A DNA stretch of 64,000 nt from Catenulispora acidiphila DSM 44928 (GCF_000024025.1 NC_013131.1:124001-188000), one strand, 5' to 3'. Positions 51,557 to 60,036 are shown, numbered from the stretch's first letter. Notes: generated by a model not told the origin, from the letters alone. Numbers and translations: made by a program.

Positions 51557-53545
51557 ATGCCGACGTATCCGACGTTCTCGACCGTGCTCGTGGCCAACCG
51601 GGGCGAGATCGCCCGGCGGGTTTTCCGCACTGCCAAGGCGATGGGCCTGCGCACCGTCGCTGTGTACTCCGACCCGGACGCCGACGCCCCGCACGTGCGC
51701 GAGGCCGACGTCGCGGTGGCCCTCGGCGGCAGCACCAGCGCCGAGTCGTACCTGGACGCCGCGAAGATCCTGGACGCCGCGCGCAAGACCGGCGCGGACG
51801 CCGTCCACCCCGGCTACGGCTTCCTGTCGGAGAACGCCGGCTTCGCCGAGGCGTGCGCGCAGGCCGGGATCGTCTTCGTCGGACCGTCCCCGGACGCGAT
51901 CCGCAAGATGGGCATCAAGCACGAGGCGAAGGCGATCGCGAAGGCCGCCGGCGTGCCGGTGCTGCCCGACGCGCTGCTGACCACCGACGAGCCGGACGAT
52001 TGGCGCCGGTCCTCCGAAGGCGTCGGATTCCCGTTGCTGGTGAAGGCTTCCGCCGGCGGCGGCGGCAAGGGCATGCGGCTGGTCTCCTCCGTGGAGGAGC
52101 TCGAGAACGCGGTCTCCGGAGCCCGGCGCGAGGCGGCGGCGGCGTTCGGCGACGGGACGGTGTTCCTGGAGCGCTACCTCGCCGCCTCCCGGCACATCGA
52201 GATCCAGGTCTTCGGCGACACGCACGGCAACGCCGTGTTCTACGGCGAGCGCGAATGCTCGGTGCAGCGGCGCCACCAGAAGGTCGTCGAGGAGGCGCCG
52301 TCCTCCGCGGTCGGCGCGGCGGTGCGGGCCAAGATGGGCGAGGTCGCGTGCGCGCTGGTGCGCGAGCTGGGGTACGTCGGCGCCGGGACCGTGGAGTTCC
52401 TGTTCGACGACACGGACGACTCCTACTACTTCCTCGAGATGAACACCCGGCTGCAGGTCGAGCACCCGGTCACCGAGGAGGTCTGGGGGCAGGACCTGGT
52501 CCGGCGGCAGTTCGAGGTCGCCGCCGGCGCGGTGCTCACCGCTCCGGACCCGGAAGCCTTGCACGGCCACGCGATCGAGGTGCGTCTCTACGCCGAGGAC
52601 CCGGCGCGCAAGTACATCCCGTCGCCCGGCACGCTGGCTCTGTATGAGCACGCTGACGTACCCGGGATCCGGTACGAGGACGGCGTCCGCAGCGGCAGCG
52701 TCGTCTCGCACTACTACGACCCGATGCTGTCCAAGGTGGTCGCGACCGGCCTCACCCGCGGCGAGGCGGCGTTGAAGCTGGCGTCGGCGCTCGCCGGGAT
52801 GCGCATCCAAGGGCTGAAGACCAACCGGGACCAGCTCGTGGCGATCCTGCGCGACCCCGACTTCCTGGCCGGGACCACGCGGACCGACTTCCTGGACCTG
52901 CATCCCGCGTTGGCGGCGCCCGAGGACCGGACCGACGTCACCGCGCACCTCGCGGCGGCGCTCGCGGTGTCGGTGCACCGGCGGCGTTCGGCCGGCGGCG
53001 CGACCGCGTTCGCTCCGGCCGGCTGGCGGCTGCTGCCCTACGACGGCGCCAACGCGGCGTGGACGCGGCAAGACGTACGGAGAGCGCCGGAAACCCCTAT
53101 TACGTACCGTTTCGACAGCTCAACGTTGTACCTGATCCACGGCGGAGCCGAGTACGAGGTTTCCCTGAGGGATCTGGGCCCTGACTCGGTGCGCGTGGCG
53201 GTGGACGGCGTCGACCGGCTGTGCCGGGTGCGGGTCGCCGAGGACACCGTGGTGTGGGTCGACGACAGCGACGGCGGGCACTCCGCCTGGAAGCCGACGC
53301 CGCGTTTCCCGGAGGACGCCGACGCCTTCGCGGCCGACGACGGTGCCGCTGAAGTGCCCGGAACCGTGGTGGCGATCTCCGTGGCCGCCGGGGACCGGGT
53401 CAAGGCCGGGCAGGTGCTGGTGAGCATGGAGGCCATGAAGATGGAACACCAGGTGAAGGCCGGGCGCGACGGCGTCGTCGGTTCGGTGGACTGCGCCGTG
53501 GGGCAATTCGTGGACGCGCATCAGGTTTTGGTGACGCTGACCTGA
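51557..53545 (+). CDS. Acyl-CoA carboxylase alpha subunit (biotin carboxylase + BCCP)
   Basis: This 662-residue protein has the biotin carboxylase domain ('VLVANRGEIARRVFRTAK', 'KASAGGGGKGMRLV' ATP-grasp loop, 'EMNTRLQVEHPVTEE') to about residue 450, a linker domain, and a C-terminal biotin carrier domain with 'SMEAMKMEHQV' (biotinylated Lys about 628). It carboxylates biotin with ATP and bicarbonate and passes CO2 to the beta subunit encoded upstream. The pair corresponds to AccA1/AccD1-type methylcrotonyl-CoA carboxylase; other branched or long acyl-CoAs are possible. The ribosome site before ATG 51557 is weak. Confidence 0.93.
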   Translation: MPTYPTFSTVLVANRGEIARRVFRTAKAMGLRTVAVYSDPDADAPHVREADVAVALGGSTSAESYLDAAKILDAARKTGADAVHPGYGFLSENAGFAEACAQAGIVFVGPSPDAIRKMGIKHEAKAIAKAAGVPVLPDALLTTDEPDDWRRSSEGVGFPLLVKASAGGGGKGMRLVSSVEELENAVSGARREAAAAFGDGTVFLERYLAASRHIEIQVFGDTHGNAVFYGERECSVQRRHQKVVEEAPSSAVGAAVRAKMGEVACALVRELGYVGAGTVEFLFDDTDDSYYFLEMNTRLQVEHPVTEEVWGQDLVRRQFEVAAGAVLTAPDPEALHGHAIEVRLYAEDPARKYIPSPGTLALYEHADVPGIRYEDGVRSGSVVSHYYDPMLSKVVATGLTRGEAALKLASALAGMRIQGLKTNRDQLVAILRDPDFLAGTTRTDFLDLHPALAAPEDRTDVTAHLAAALAVSVHRRRSAGGATAFAPAGWRLLPYDGANAAWTRQDVRRAPETPITYRFDSSTLYLIHGGAEYEVSLRDLGPDSVRVAVDGVDRLCRVRVAEDTVVWVDDSDGGHSAWKPTPRFPEDADAFAADDGAAEVPGTVVAISVAAGDRVKAGQVLVSMEAMKMEHQVKAGRDGVVGSVDCAVGQFVDAHQVLVTLT

Positions 53546-53621
53546 CCAGACGCGCGGAGATCGTGGTTTCCGCGCGCGCATAGTGCTGGCGCGCAAGGCT
53601 GTTACGGCTCAGAATCGGGGC

Positions 53622-54383
53622 ATGCCTGCCACGCAAAGTACTGAGACGCGCGATCCGGTGGAATTCCACTGGCTCGGCGACATCGTGCGTGTGAACCTCG
53701 ACGGAAACACGCACGGTTCCGTCCTGGCCTACGGAGCCCAGGAGTGGGACTGGACCGAGTTCGACTCCCGGATCCGCAAGTGCGTGACCGGGATCCGCAG
53801 CGACCGGCTCCAGCGCGGCCAGCGCGTGGCCGTGCTCGCCCGCAACCACCCGGTCCACTTCGAGACCCTGTTCGCGGCCAGCAACATGGGCCTGGTCTGC
53901 ACCTGGCTGGACTGGCGCCTGGACCGCGCGCACGTGGTCCACGCCCTGAACGAGTCCGAGGCCCGCATCCTGTTCGTCGGCGAGGAGTTCCTGGACCTCG
54001 TCGAGGACTCCATGATGGAGATCTCCTCGGTGGTCAGCACCATCACCGTCGGCGGTCCCGAGGACGAGTACGAGGAGTGGCTGGAGACCCACGAGACCCA
54101 CGAAGCCCTCCTGCGCGCCGCCCGCGAGGTGGCCGCCAGCTCCGGCCGCGGCGACGAACCGGTCCTGAGGCTCTACTCCTCGACCGGCAAGAAGGGCCCG
54201 ACCCGCGGCGAGTACACCCACCGCGCCCTGCTGACCTCGGCCGTGGAGATCCTGCGCCGCAAGTCCCTGACCCGTGGCGACGTCGAGGCAGTGGACGCCC
54301 CGGTGACGGTGCACGAGGCCGCCGTGCGCGTGCTGGCGAACATGTCGGCGGGCGCTGCGACAGTGTTGGTGCAGGAGGAGTAG
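53622..54383 (+). CDS. Half-length, degenerate AMP-binding (ANL) family protein
   Basis: This 253-residue protein aligns with the N-terminal part of acyl-CoA/adenylate-forming enzymes: 'EWDWTEFDSRIRKCVTGI', 'GQRVAVLARNHPVHFETLFA', 'MGLVCTWLDWRLDRAHVVHA'. The P-loop region reads 'YSSTGKKGPTRGEYTHRALL' instead of the usual YTSGTTGxPKG..THR, losing the GTTG and the PKG lysine. The protein ends soon after ('VTVHEAAVRVLANMSAGAAT'), so core motifs A5-A8 and the catalytic C-terminal domain are missing. Full-length relatives have over 500 residues. The stop is followed within 11 bp by the convergent TetR gene, leaving no remnant. It may be a regulatory or binding relic; activity is unlikely. Confidence 0.7.
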   Translation: MPATQSTETRDPVEFHWLGDIVRVNLDGNTHGSVLAYGAQEWDWTEFDSRIRKCVTGIRSDRLQRGQRVAVLARNHPVHFETLFAASNMGLVCTWLDWRLDRAHVVHALNESEARILFVGEEFLDLVEDSMMEISSVVSTITVGGPEDEYEEWLETHETHEALLRAAREVAASSGRGDEPVLRLYSSTGKKGPTRGEYTHRALLTSAVEILRRKSLTRGDVEAVDAPVTVHEAAVRVLANMSAGAATVLVQEE

Positions 54384-54393
54384 GCGAGTGCTC

Positions 54394-55098
54394 CTACCGC
54401 TTGGCGTCAGCCCGCGCGGCGCGCTCCGTCTTCCGCGCCGCCCGCCGGACCTTCGCCTCGGCCTGCTCCTGCACGATCAGGCGGGGCTGGCCCTCTAAGT
54501 GCGACAAGCCGTTCCAGGCCAGGTTCACCAGGTGTGCGGCGACCTCGGCCTTGGGGGGTTTGCGGACGTCGAGCCACCACTGGCCGGTGAGGGCGACCAT
54601 GCCGACGAGCATCTGCGCGTACATGGGCGCGAGCTTGGGGTCGTAGCCGCGGTGCATGAAGTGGACGCCCAGGAGGTCTTCGACCTGGGAGGCGATGTCG
54701 GAGATCAGGGAGGCGAAGTTGCCGGTGGAGGTGGTGACCGGGGAGTCGCGGACCAGGATGCGGAAGCCGTCGGTGCTGGACTCGATGTAGTCCAGCAGGG
54801 CGAAGGCTGCCTGCTCCAGGAGTTCGCGGGCGTGTTCGCCGGTGAGGCCGCTGGTCACCATGGACAGGAGCTTGGCCATCTCGCGGTCCACCACGACCGC
54901 GTAGAGGCCTTCCTTGCCGCCGAAGTGCTCGTAGACGACCGGCTTGGAGACGCCGGCCTTGGTCGCGATCTCCTCCACCGAGGTGGCGTCGAAGCCGCGC
55001 TCGGCGAACAGGGTCCGGCCGATCTCGATGAGCTGCTCCCGCCGTTCCTTGCCGCTCATCCGGGTGCGGGACGCCGGGGCGGGGGTTCGGGAAGTCAC
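54394..55098 (-). CDS. TetR-family transcriptional regulator
   Basis: This 234-residue regulator has the TetR helix-turn-helix 'SVEEIATKAGVSKPVVYEHF' (about residues 40-59) and a helical ligand-binding domain ending 'AAHLVNLAWNGLSHLEGQPR', plus a Lys/Arg/Ala-rich C-terminal tail that may be disordered. Close relatives lie next to fatty-acid desaturase genes in Streptomyces. It is 80 bp downstream of the desaturase on the same strand, and the perfect palindrome AACCTAC-N6-GTAGGTT before the desaturase (56205-56224) is a good operator candidate (inference). The start is GTG 55098. Confidence 0.92.
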   Translation of the reverse strand: MTSRTPAPASRTRMSGKERREQLIEIGRTLFAERGFDATSVEEIATKAGVSKPVVYEHFGGKEGLYAVVVDREMAKLLSMVTSGLTGEHARELLEQAAFALLDYIESSTDGFRILVRDSPVTTSTGNFASLISDIASQVEDLLGVHFMHRGYDPKLAPMYAQMLVGMVALTGQWWLDVRKPPKAEVAAHLVNLAWNGLSHLEGQPRLIVQEQAEAKVRRAARKTERAARADAKR

Positions 55099-55178
55099 AG
55101 GGCATTCTCTCAGGTTTCTCGCGACATGACGCGACCGGGAGGGGGACCGCGCCGCGTCACGCCGCGTGCGGTTGCCCC

Positions 55179-56153
55179 TTATGGAGCGGCTTCACCGCGC
55201 AATTTCAAGGCGACCCGCTCCCGGGAAGGCCACCGCACATCCCGGACCCACCCGAACTTCTCGAACAGCCAGATGATCCGCGCCGAGGAGTCGATCTGCC
55301 CGCGCAGCACGCCGTGGCGGGCCGCGGTCGGGTCCGAGTGGTGCAGGTTGTGCCAGGACTCGCCCATGGAGAGCACCGCCAGCCACCAGACGTTGCCGGA
55401 GCGGTCGCGGGAGCGGAACGGGCGCTCGCCGACGGCGTGGCAGATCGAGTTGATCGACCAGGTCGTGTGGTGCAGCAGCGCGATGCGGACCAGCGAGCCC
55501 CAGAAGAAGGCGGTCAGTATCCCCTGCCAGCTCCAGGTCACCAGCCCGCCGACGGCCGCCGGCAGCAGCAGGGAGACCAGCACCAGGTAGGGGAAGGCGC
55601 GCGAGACGCGCACGATCGCCCGGTCCTTCAGCAGGTCCGGGGCGTACTGCTGCTGGTTGGTCTGCTCGGCGTTGTACAGCCAGCCGATGTGCGCGTGCCA
55701 CAGGCCCTTCATCAGGGCCGGGAGCGTCTCGCCGTAGCGCCACGGCGAGTGCGGATCGCCGTCGTGGTCGCTGTAGCGGTGGTGCTTGCGGTGGTCGGCG
55801 ACCCAGCGGATCACCGGGCCCTGGACCGCCAGCGAGCCGGCGATCGCCAGACCCACCCGCAGTGCCTTCTTGGCCTTGAAGGAGGAATGGGTGAACAGGC
55901 GGTGGAAGCCGACCGTCACGCCGTGGCCGCTGATGGCGTACATCACCACCGCGATGATCAGATCGGTCCATGTCATGCCCCACCCCCAGACCACGGGGAC
56001 GGCGATCACCAGGGCGGCGAAGGGCACGCCGATGACGAAGCTGAGGGCGATGCGCTCCTTGAAGGACTGGGTCTCGCCCCCGCGGGTTCCTCGGACCGTG
56101 GCGGGGGCGGTGGGCTGCTGCTGCGGAACCGAGGTTTGTGTCATCGCGATCAT
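55179..56153 (-). CDS. Acyl-CoA/fatty acid desaturase (membrane di-iron)
   Basis: This 324-residue integral membrane enzyme has about four hydrophobic segments and the three desaturase histidine boxes: 'HRLFTH', 'HRKHHRYSDHDGDPH' and 'WHNLHHSD'. It introduces a cis double bond into acyl chains, usually delta-9, using O2 and electrons from a ferredoxin or rubredoxin partner. The ATG at 56153 lies 51 bp below a strong inverted repeat. The TetR gene downstream is on the same strand and probably controls it; unsaturated lipids made here could feed the CFA-type methyltransferase at 34807-36081. Confidence 0.93.
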   Translation of the reverse strand: MIAMTQTSVPQQQPTAPATVRGTRGGETQSFKERIALSFVIGVPFAALVIAVPVVWGWGMTWTDLIIAVVMYAISGHGVTVGFHRLFTHSSFKAKKALRVGLAIAGSLAVQGPVIRWVADHRKHHRYSDHDGDPHSPWRYGETLPALMKGLWHAHIGWLYNAEQTNQQQYAPDLLKDRAIVRVSRAFPYLVLVSLLLPAAVGGLVTWSWQGILTAFFWGSLVRIALLHHTTWSINSICHAVGERPFRSRDRSGNVWWLAVLSMGESWHNLHHSDPTAARHGVLRGQIDSSARIIWLFEKFGWVRDVRWPSRERVALKLRGEAAP

Positions 56154-56204
56154 GCCTTGGAGGGAAAGCGCCTTGCGGGCGTGGCGGATCGGGGAACTGA
56201 CCGC

Positions 56205-56224
56205 AACCTACGCTGCCGTAGGTT
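56205..56224. promoter_or_regulatory. TetR-type inverted repeat upstream of the desaturase
   Basis: AACCTAC (56205-56211), six bases, then GTAGGTT (56218-56224) form a perfect 7+7 inverted repeat over 20 bp, about 51 bp before the desaturase ATG. Size and symmetry fit a TetR dimer, and a TetR gene lies just beyond the desaturase. Confidence 0.7.
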
Positions 56225-56369
56225 GGGTTACAAGGATGACACGGCGGATGACGCCCGGATGTCGGGATGAAGTACGCGACTCGCCGTACTTCGTCACGAC
56301 TTCGTCCCGGTTCCGGAGGGAAACCACGGCGCGCGGAGGACCTCGGATGTGGGAAACTGGCGACGACGA

Positions 56370-56441
56370 TCCGCCATGGGGTAATTGGCAGCCCAGCAGA
56401 CTTTGGATCTGTTTGTCCAGGTTCGAGTCCTGGTGGCGGAG
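56370..56441 (+). tRNA. tRNA-Gln (anticodon TTG)
   Basis: A 7-bp acceptor stem TCCGCCA (56370-56376) pairs with TGGCGGA (56434-56440), discriminator G at 56441. The anticodon stem GCAGA/TCTGT encloses the loop CTTTGGA, with anticodon TTG at loop positions 34-36. The T arm is CCAGG-TTCGAGT-CCTGG (56417-56433). No CCA end is encoded. It precedes glmU, as in many actinobacteria. Confidence 0.92.
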
Positions 56442-56558
56442 CTCTGGAGGGCAGCGGGTGCTTGCTCGCAACCCCTCCCCACGATCGCTACCCTCCTAGA
56501 GAACCGCCGCCGCCGACGCGCGGCGCGCAGCACCGCACCGACGGCTAGGAGTCACTTC

Positions 56559-58085
56559 ATGACCGACCAGCACGCGCCGACCGTCATCATCCTGGCCGCC
56601 GGCGAGGGCAAGCGGATGAAATCCGCGACGCCGAAGGTGCTGCACGAGCTGTGCGGGCGCACCATGCTCGGCCACGTGGTGGCCGCGGCGCAGGACCTGG
56701 CGCCCAGCCGGCTCGCGGTGGTCGTGGGCAAGGGCCGGGACCTGGTCGCGCCGCACGTCGCGGCGATCGCGCCGGAGGCCCGGATCGTCGTGCAGGAGCC
56801 GCAGAACGGGACCGGGCAGGCCGCGCGGCTGGCGCTGGAGGCCCTGGTCGCCGAGGGCGGCCCGGCCGAGGGCACGGTGCTGGTGCTGCTCGGCGACGGC
56901 GCCATGGTCACCGGCGGCACGCTGCGCCACCTGATCGCCGTGCACGAAAGTTCCGGCAACGCCGTCACCGACCTGACCGCGGTCGTGCCGGACCCGCGCG
57001 GCCTGGGCCGCATCCTGCGCGAGCCGGACGGCACGGCCGAGGGCCGGGTCCTGGGCATCGTGGAGGAGAAGGACTGCACGCCGGCGCAGGCCACCATCCC
57101 CGAGATCAACTCCGGCATCTTCGCCTTCGACGGCAAGCTCCTGCGCGACGCGCTCAGCCGGCTCACCACCGACAACGCGCAGGGCGAGGAGCTGCTCACC
57201 GACGTGCTGGCGATCGCCGTCGGCGACGGCCTGCCGGTCGGCGCCGTGGTCGCCGCGGACTACCACGAGGTGCTGGCCGCCAACGACCGCGCGCAGCTGG
57301 CCGACCTGCGGCGGCTGATGAACCAGCGGATCACCCGCCAGTGGATGCTCGAGGGCGTCACCATCGTGGACCCGGCGACCACCTGGATCGACGTGCACGC
57401 CACCTTGGAGCCGGACGCCACGATCCGTCCCAACACCCAGCTGGAGGGCGCGACCCGGATCGCCGCCGGGGCGGACGTCGGCCCGAACTGCACGCTGAGG
57501 GACACCGTCGTCGGCGAGCGCGCGCGGGTCACCAACGCCACCACCGACGGCGCCGAGATCGGCCCGGAGGCCAGCGTCGGGCCGTACACCTATCTGCGCC
57601 CGGGCACCAAGCTCGGCCGCAAGTCCAAGGCCGGCGGCTTCGTGGAGATGAAGAAGTCGACGATCGGCGAGGGCACGAAGGTCCCGCACCTGGCCTACAT
57701 CGGCGACGCCACGATCGGCGCGGGCACCAACATCGGCGCCGGCGTCATCACCGCCAACTACGACGGCTACAACAAGTTCCCGACCCGCATCGGCGACCAC
57801 GCCTTCGTCGGGACCAACACCACCCTGATCGCCCCGGCGGAGGTCGCCGACGGCGCGTACATCGCCGCGGGGTCGGCGGTGAACATGCCGGTGGGTCCCG
57901 GCGAACTGGCGGTGGCGCGCGGCCGGCAGCGCAACATCGCCGGGTACGTCGCGCGCAAGCGCCCGGACTCGGTGGCGGCGCAGGCCGCCGCGCGTGCCGC
58001 CGAGCGCGCCGCGGCCGGCGGGCAGCCAGCCGTTGAGACGAATCCCACAGGCGGCGGCCCTGGCGCGCAGGCGGACGCGGTCTGA
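56559..58085 (+). CDS. glmU: Bifunctional N-acetylglucosamine-1-phosphate uridyltransferase / glucosamine-1-phosphate acetyltransferase
   Basis: This 508-residue cytoplasmic enzyme makes UDP-GlcNAc for the cell wall. The N-terminal uridyltransferase has 'LAAGEGKRMKSATPKVLHEL' and the conserved Asn of 'EINSGIF'. The C-terminal left-handed beta-helix acetyltransferase has 'GGFVEMKK', 'PHLAYIGDATIG' (catalytic His) and 'ITANYDGYNK'. Odd points in the first domain: 'LLGDGAMVTGG' replaces the usual GDVPLL, 'GTGQA' replaces GTGHA, and 'AQGEELLTD' replaces AQGEYYLTD, although the metal-binding Asp is kept. TAGGAG precedes ATG 56559. The last 40 residues are Ala/Gly-rich and disordered. Confidence 0.93.
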   Translation: MTDQHAPTVIILAAGEGKRMKSATPKVLHELCGRTMLGHVVAAAQDLAPSRLAVVVGKGRDLVAPHVAAIAPEARIVVQEPQNGTGQAARLALEALVAEGGPAEGTVLVLLGDGAMVTGGTLRHLIAVHESSGNAVTDLTAVVPDPRGLGRILREPDGTAEGRVLGIVEEKDCTPAQATIPEINSGIFAFDGKLLRDALSRLTTDNAQGEELLTDVLAIAVGDGLPVGAVVAADYHEVLAANDRAQLADLRRLMNQRITRQWMLEGVTIVDPATTWIDVHATLEPDATIRPNTQLEGATRIAAGADVGPNCTLRDTVVGERARVTNATTDGAEIGPEASVGPYTYLRPGTKLGRKSKAGGFVEMKKSTIGEGTKVPHLAYIGDATIGAGTNIGAGVITANYDGYNKFPTRIGDHAFVGTNTTLIAPAEVADGAYIAAGSAVNMPVGPGELAVARGRQRNIAGYVARKRPDSVAAQAAARAAERAAAGGQPAVETNPTGGGPGAQADAV

Positions 58086-58147
58086 ACAGCTCGTGGCGTC
58101 TGAGAGTATGAAAGAGCTACGGCCCCTCGTCTCTTAGGAGAACAACC

Positions 58148-59128
58148 GTGACCGGCCTCAAGACCACCGGTGAGAAGAAGCTCATGCTTTTCACCGGACG
58201 CGCCTATCCCGAGCTGGCCCAGGAAGTCGCCGAAGAGCTGGGGGTCGAGATCGCCCCCATGAAGGCACACGACTTCGCCAACGGCGAGATCTACACCCGT
58301 TTCGAGGAGTCGGTGCGCGGCAGCGACGCCTTCGTGATCCAGTGCCACTCCGCGCCGATCAACCACTCCATCATGGAGCAGCTGATCATGGTGGACGCGC
58401 TGAAGCGGGCCTCCTCCAAGCGGATCACCGTCATCACGCCCTTCTACGGCTACGCGCGCCAGGACAAGAAGCACAAGGGCCGCGAGCCGATCTCGGCGCG
58501 TCTGATGGCCGACTTCTTCGCCACCGCCGGCGCCGACCGGCTGATGGCGGTGGACCTGCACACCGACCAGATCCAGGGCTACTTCGACGGCCCGGTGGAC
58601 CACCTGTTCGCGCTGCCGGTGCTGGTGGACTACATCAAGGGCAAGTACGACACCTCCAAGCTCACGGTGGTCTCCCCCGACGCCGGCCGGGTGCGCACCG
58701 CCGACCGCTGGACCGACCGCCTGAACACGCCGCTGGCGATCGTGCACAAGCGCCGCGACCCCAACATCCCGAACACGGTCTCGGTCCACGAGATCGTCGG
58801 CGAGGTCAAGGGCCGCACCTGCGTACTGGTCGACGACATGGTCGACACCGCCGGCACCATCTGCGCCGCCGCCGAGGCGCTGTTCGAGAACGGCGCCGCC
58901 GAGGTCATCATCGCCGCGACGCACGCGGTGCTCTCCGACCCGGCGACCGACCGGCTGAAGAACTCGCGGATCAGCGAGGTGATCTTCACCAACACGCTGC
59001 CGATCCCGGACGAGAAGCGGTTCGACAAGATGACGGTGCTGTCGATCGCGCCGATGCTGGCCCGGGCGATCCGCGAGGTGTTCGAGGACGGCTCGGTCAC
59101 GTCGATGTTCGACGACCACAAGCACTGA
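58148..59128 (+). CDS. prs: Ribose-phosphate pyrophosphokinase
   Basis: This 326-residue enzyme makes PRPP from ribose 5-phosphate and ATP. Motifs include 'FANGEIYTRFEESVRGSDAF', 'YGYARQDKKHKGREPIS' (flexible loop), 'VDLHTDQIQGYF' (catalytic His), 'VVSPDAGRVRTAD' and the PRPP loop 'CVLVDDMVDTAGTI'. GGAG lies upstream of GTG 58148, 62 bp after glmU. The C-terminus 'MFDDHKH' is encoded by the first unit of a 15-bp tandem repeat that includes the stop codon and runs on for four more units (59117-59191). Confidence 0.96.
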   Translation: MTGLKTTGEKKLMLFTGRAYPELAQEVAEELGVEIAPMKAHDFANGEIYTRFEESVRGSDAFVIQCHSAPINHSIMEQLIMVDALKRASSKRITVITPFYGYARQDKKHKGREPISARLMADFFATAGADRLMAVDLHTDQIQGYFDGPVDHLFALPVLVDYIKGKYDTSKLTVVSPDAGRVRTADRWTDRLNTPLAIVHKRRDPNIPNTVSVHEIVGEVKGRTCVLVDDMVDTAGTICAAAEALFENGAAEVIIAATHAVLSDPATDRLKNSRISEVIFTNTLPIPDEKRFDKMTVLSIAPMLARAIREVFEDGSVTSMFDDHKH

Positions 59129-59191
59129 GATCACAAGCACTGAGACCGTGAGCGCTGAGATCACACGCACTGAGATCACAAGCGCTCGGGC
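59117..59191. repeat. 15-bp tandem repeat duplicating the last codons and stop of prs
   Basis: Five contiguous 15-bp units: CACAAGCACTGAGAT (59117-59131), CACAAGCACTGAGAC, CGTGAGCGCTGAGAT, CACACGCACTGAGAT and CACAAGCGCTCGGGC (59177-59191). In the prs frame the units read HKH-stop-D, HKH-stop-D, RER-stop-D, HTH-stop-D, HKRSG. The true stop is the TGA at 59126-59128, and three further in-frame TGAs follow. Confidence 0.92.
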
Positions 59192-59268
59192 CGCAGCACA
59201 CTGAGGCACGCCGGCGCGCCGCCGGGCACGAGGGGCACCGGGCGCGCCGAGAACTTCACAACTTCCCG

Positions 59269-59308
59269 GCGGCAGTGCTCCGGACCGCGTGGTCCGGAGC
59301 ACTGCCGC
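59269..59308 (+). terminator. Perfect 18-bp hairpin between prs and rplY
   Basis: GCGGCAGTGCTCCGGACC (59269-59286), loop GCGT, and its exact complement (59291-59308) make a very stable stem. It has no T-run. It lies 140 bp after the prs stop and just before a possible TAAGCT -10 (about 59317-59322), so it probably ends prs transcripts. Confidence 0.75.
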
Positions 59309-59340
59309 GCACGGGATAAGCTGGACCTTTGTCCGGCGAG

Positions 59341-59362
59341 GGCGGGGAGCCGAATCCCCGCC
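59341..59362 (+). promoter_or_regulatory. Leader hairpin of rplY (ctc)
   Basis: GGCGGGGA (59341-59348), loop GCCGAA, and TCCCCGCC (59355-59362) form a perfect 8-bp stem in the 5' leader, 15 nt before the AAGGAG ribosome site. It could mediate autogenous or attenuation control of ribosomal protein L25, or mark a processing site. Confidence 0.5.
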
Positions 59363-59391
59363 GTTATCGACGAAACAAGGAGAATCGCAAG

Positions 59392-60015
59392 ATGTCCCAG
59401 ATCCGCATAAGCGCAGAGGACCGCACCGAGTTCGGCAAGGGCTTCGCCCGCCGCGCCCGTGCCGTGAACAAGGTCCCCGCCGTCGTCTACGGCCACGGCG
59501 AGCCGGTGCGCCACATCCTGCTTCCGGGCCACGACCTGATGATCGCGCTGCGGACCCCGAACGTGCTGCTGAACCTGGAGTTCGGCGACGGCAAGGCCCA
59601 GCTGGTGCTGCCGAAGGACGTGCAGAAGGACCCGGTCAAGCGCACCCTGGAGCACGTGGACCTGGTGCTGGTGCGCAGCGGCGAGAAGGTCACCGTCGAC
59701 ATCCCGATCACCGTCACCGGCGAGGTCGTGGGCGGCGCGGTGCTGGACCACTCGCTGAACAACCTGACCGTGACCGCCGAGGCCACGCACATCCCGACCG
59801 GCATCGAGGTCGACGTGGACCGCAAGGAGGAGGGCTTCCAGCTCTTCGTCCGCGACCTGGAGCTGCCGGCCGGCTCCGAGCTGGTCACCGACGGCGACCA
59901 GCTGGTCCTGCAGGTCGTCGTGACCCGCGCCGAGGTCTCCGAGGAGGCCGCCGAGGGTGAGGGCGACGCCGAGGGCGAGGCCGCCGAGGGCGCGTCCGAG
60001 GAGTCGGCGGAGTAG
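59392..60015 (+). CDS. rplY: 50S ribosomal protein L25/general stress protein Ctc
   Basis: This 207-residue protein has the L25 5S-rRNA-binding N-domain ('[19 protein letters not shown]', '[18 protein letters not shown]') and the TL5/CTC C-domain ('[19 protein letters not shown]', '[16 protein letters not shown]'). It ends in an acidic Glu/Gly/Ala tail of about 25 residues, typical of the actinobacterial form. AAGGAG precedes ATG 59392. It binds 5S rRNA in the large subunit and is stress-induced in Bacillus. It lies in the conserved prs-rplY-pth order. Confidence 0.95.
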   Translation: MSQIRISAEDRTEFGKGFARRARAVNKVPAVVYGHGEPVRHILLPGHDLMIALRTPNVLLNLEFGDGKAQLVLPKDVQKDPVKRTLEHVDLVLVRSGEKVTVDIPITVTGEVVGGAVLDHSLNNLTVTAEATHIPTGIEVDVDRKEEGFQLFVRDLELPAGSELVTDGDQLVLQVVVTRAEVSEEAAEGEGDAEGEAAEGASEESAE

Positions 60016-60030
60016 GCACCCCAGCCCCGC

Positions 60031-60036
60031 TATCCT
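60031..60036 (+). promoter_or_regulatory. -10 element of a leaderless pth transcript
   Basis: TATCCT lies 7 nt before ATG 60044 and no Shine-Dalgarno is present, so pth probably has its own leaderless mRNA besides read-through from rplY. Confidence 0.55.
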
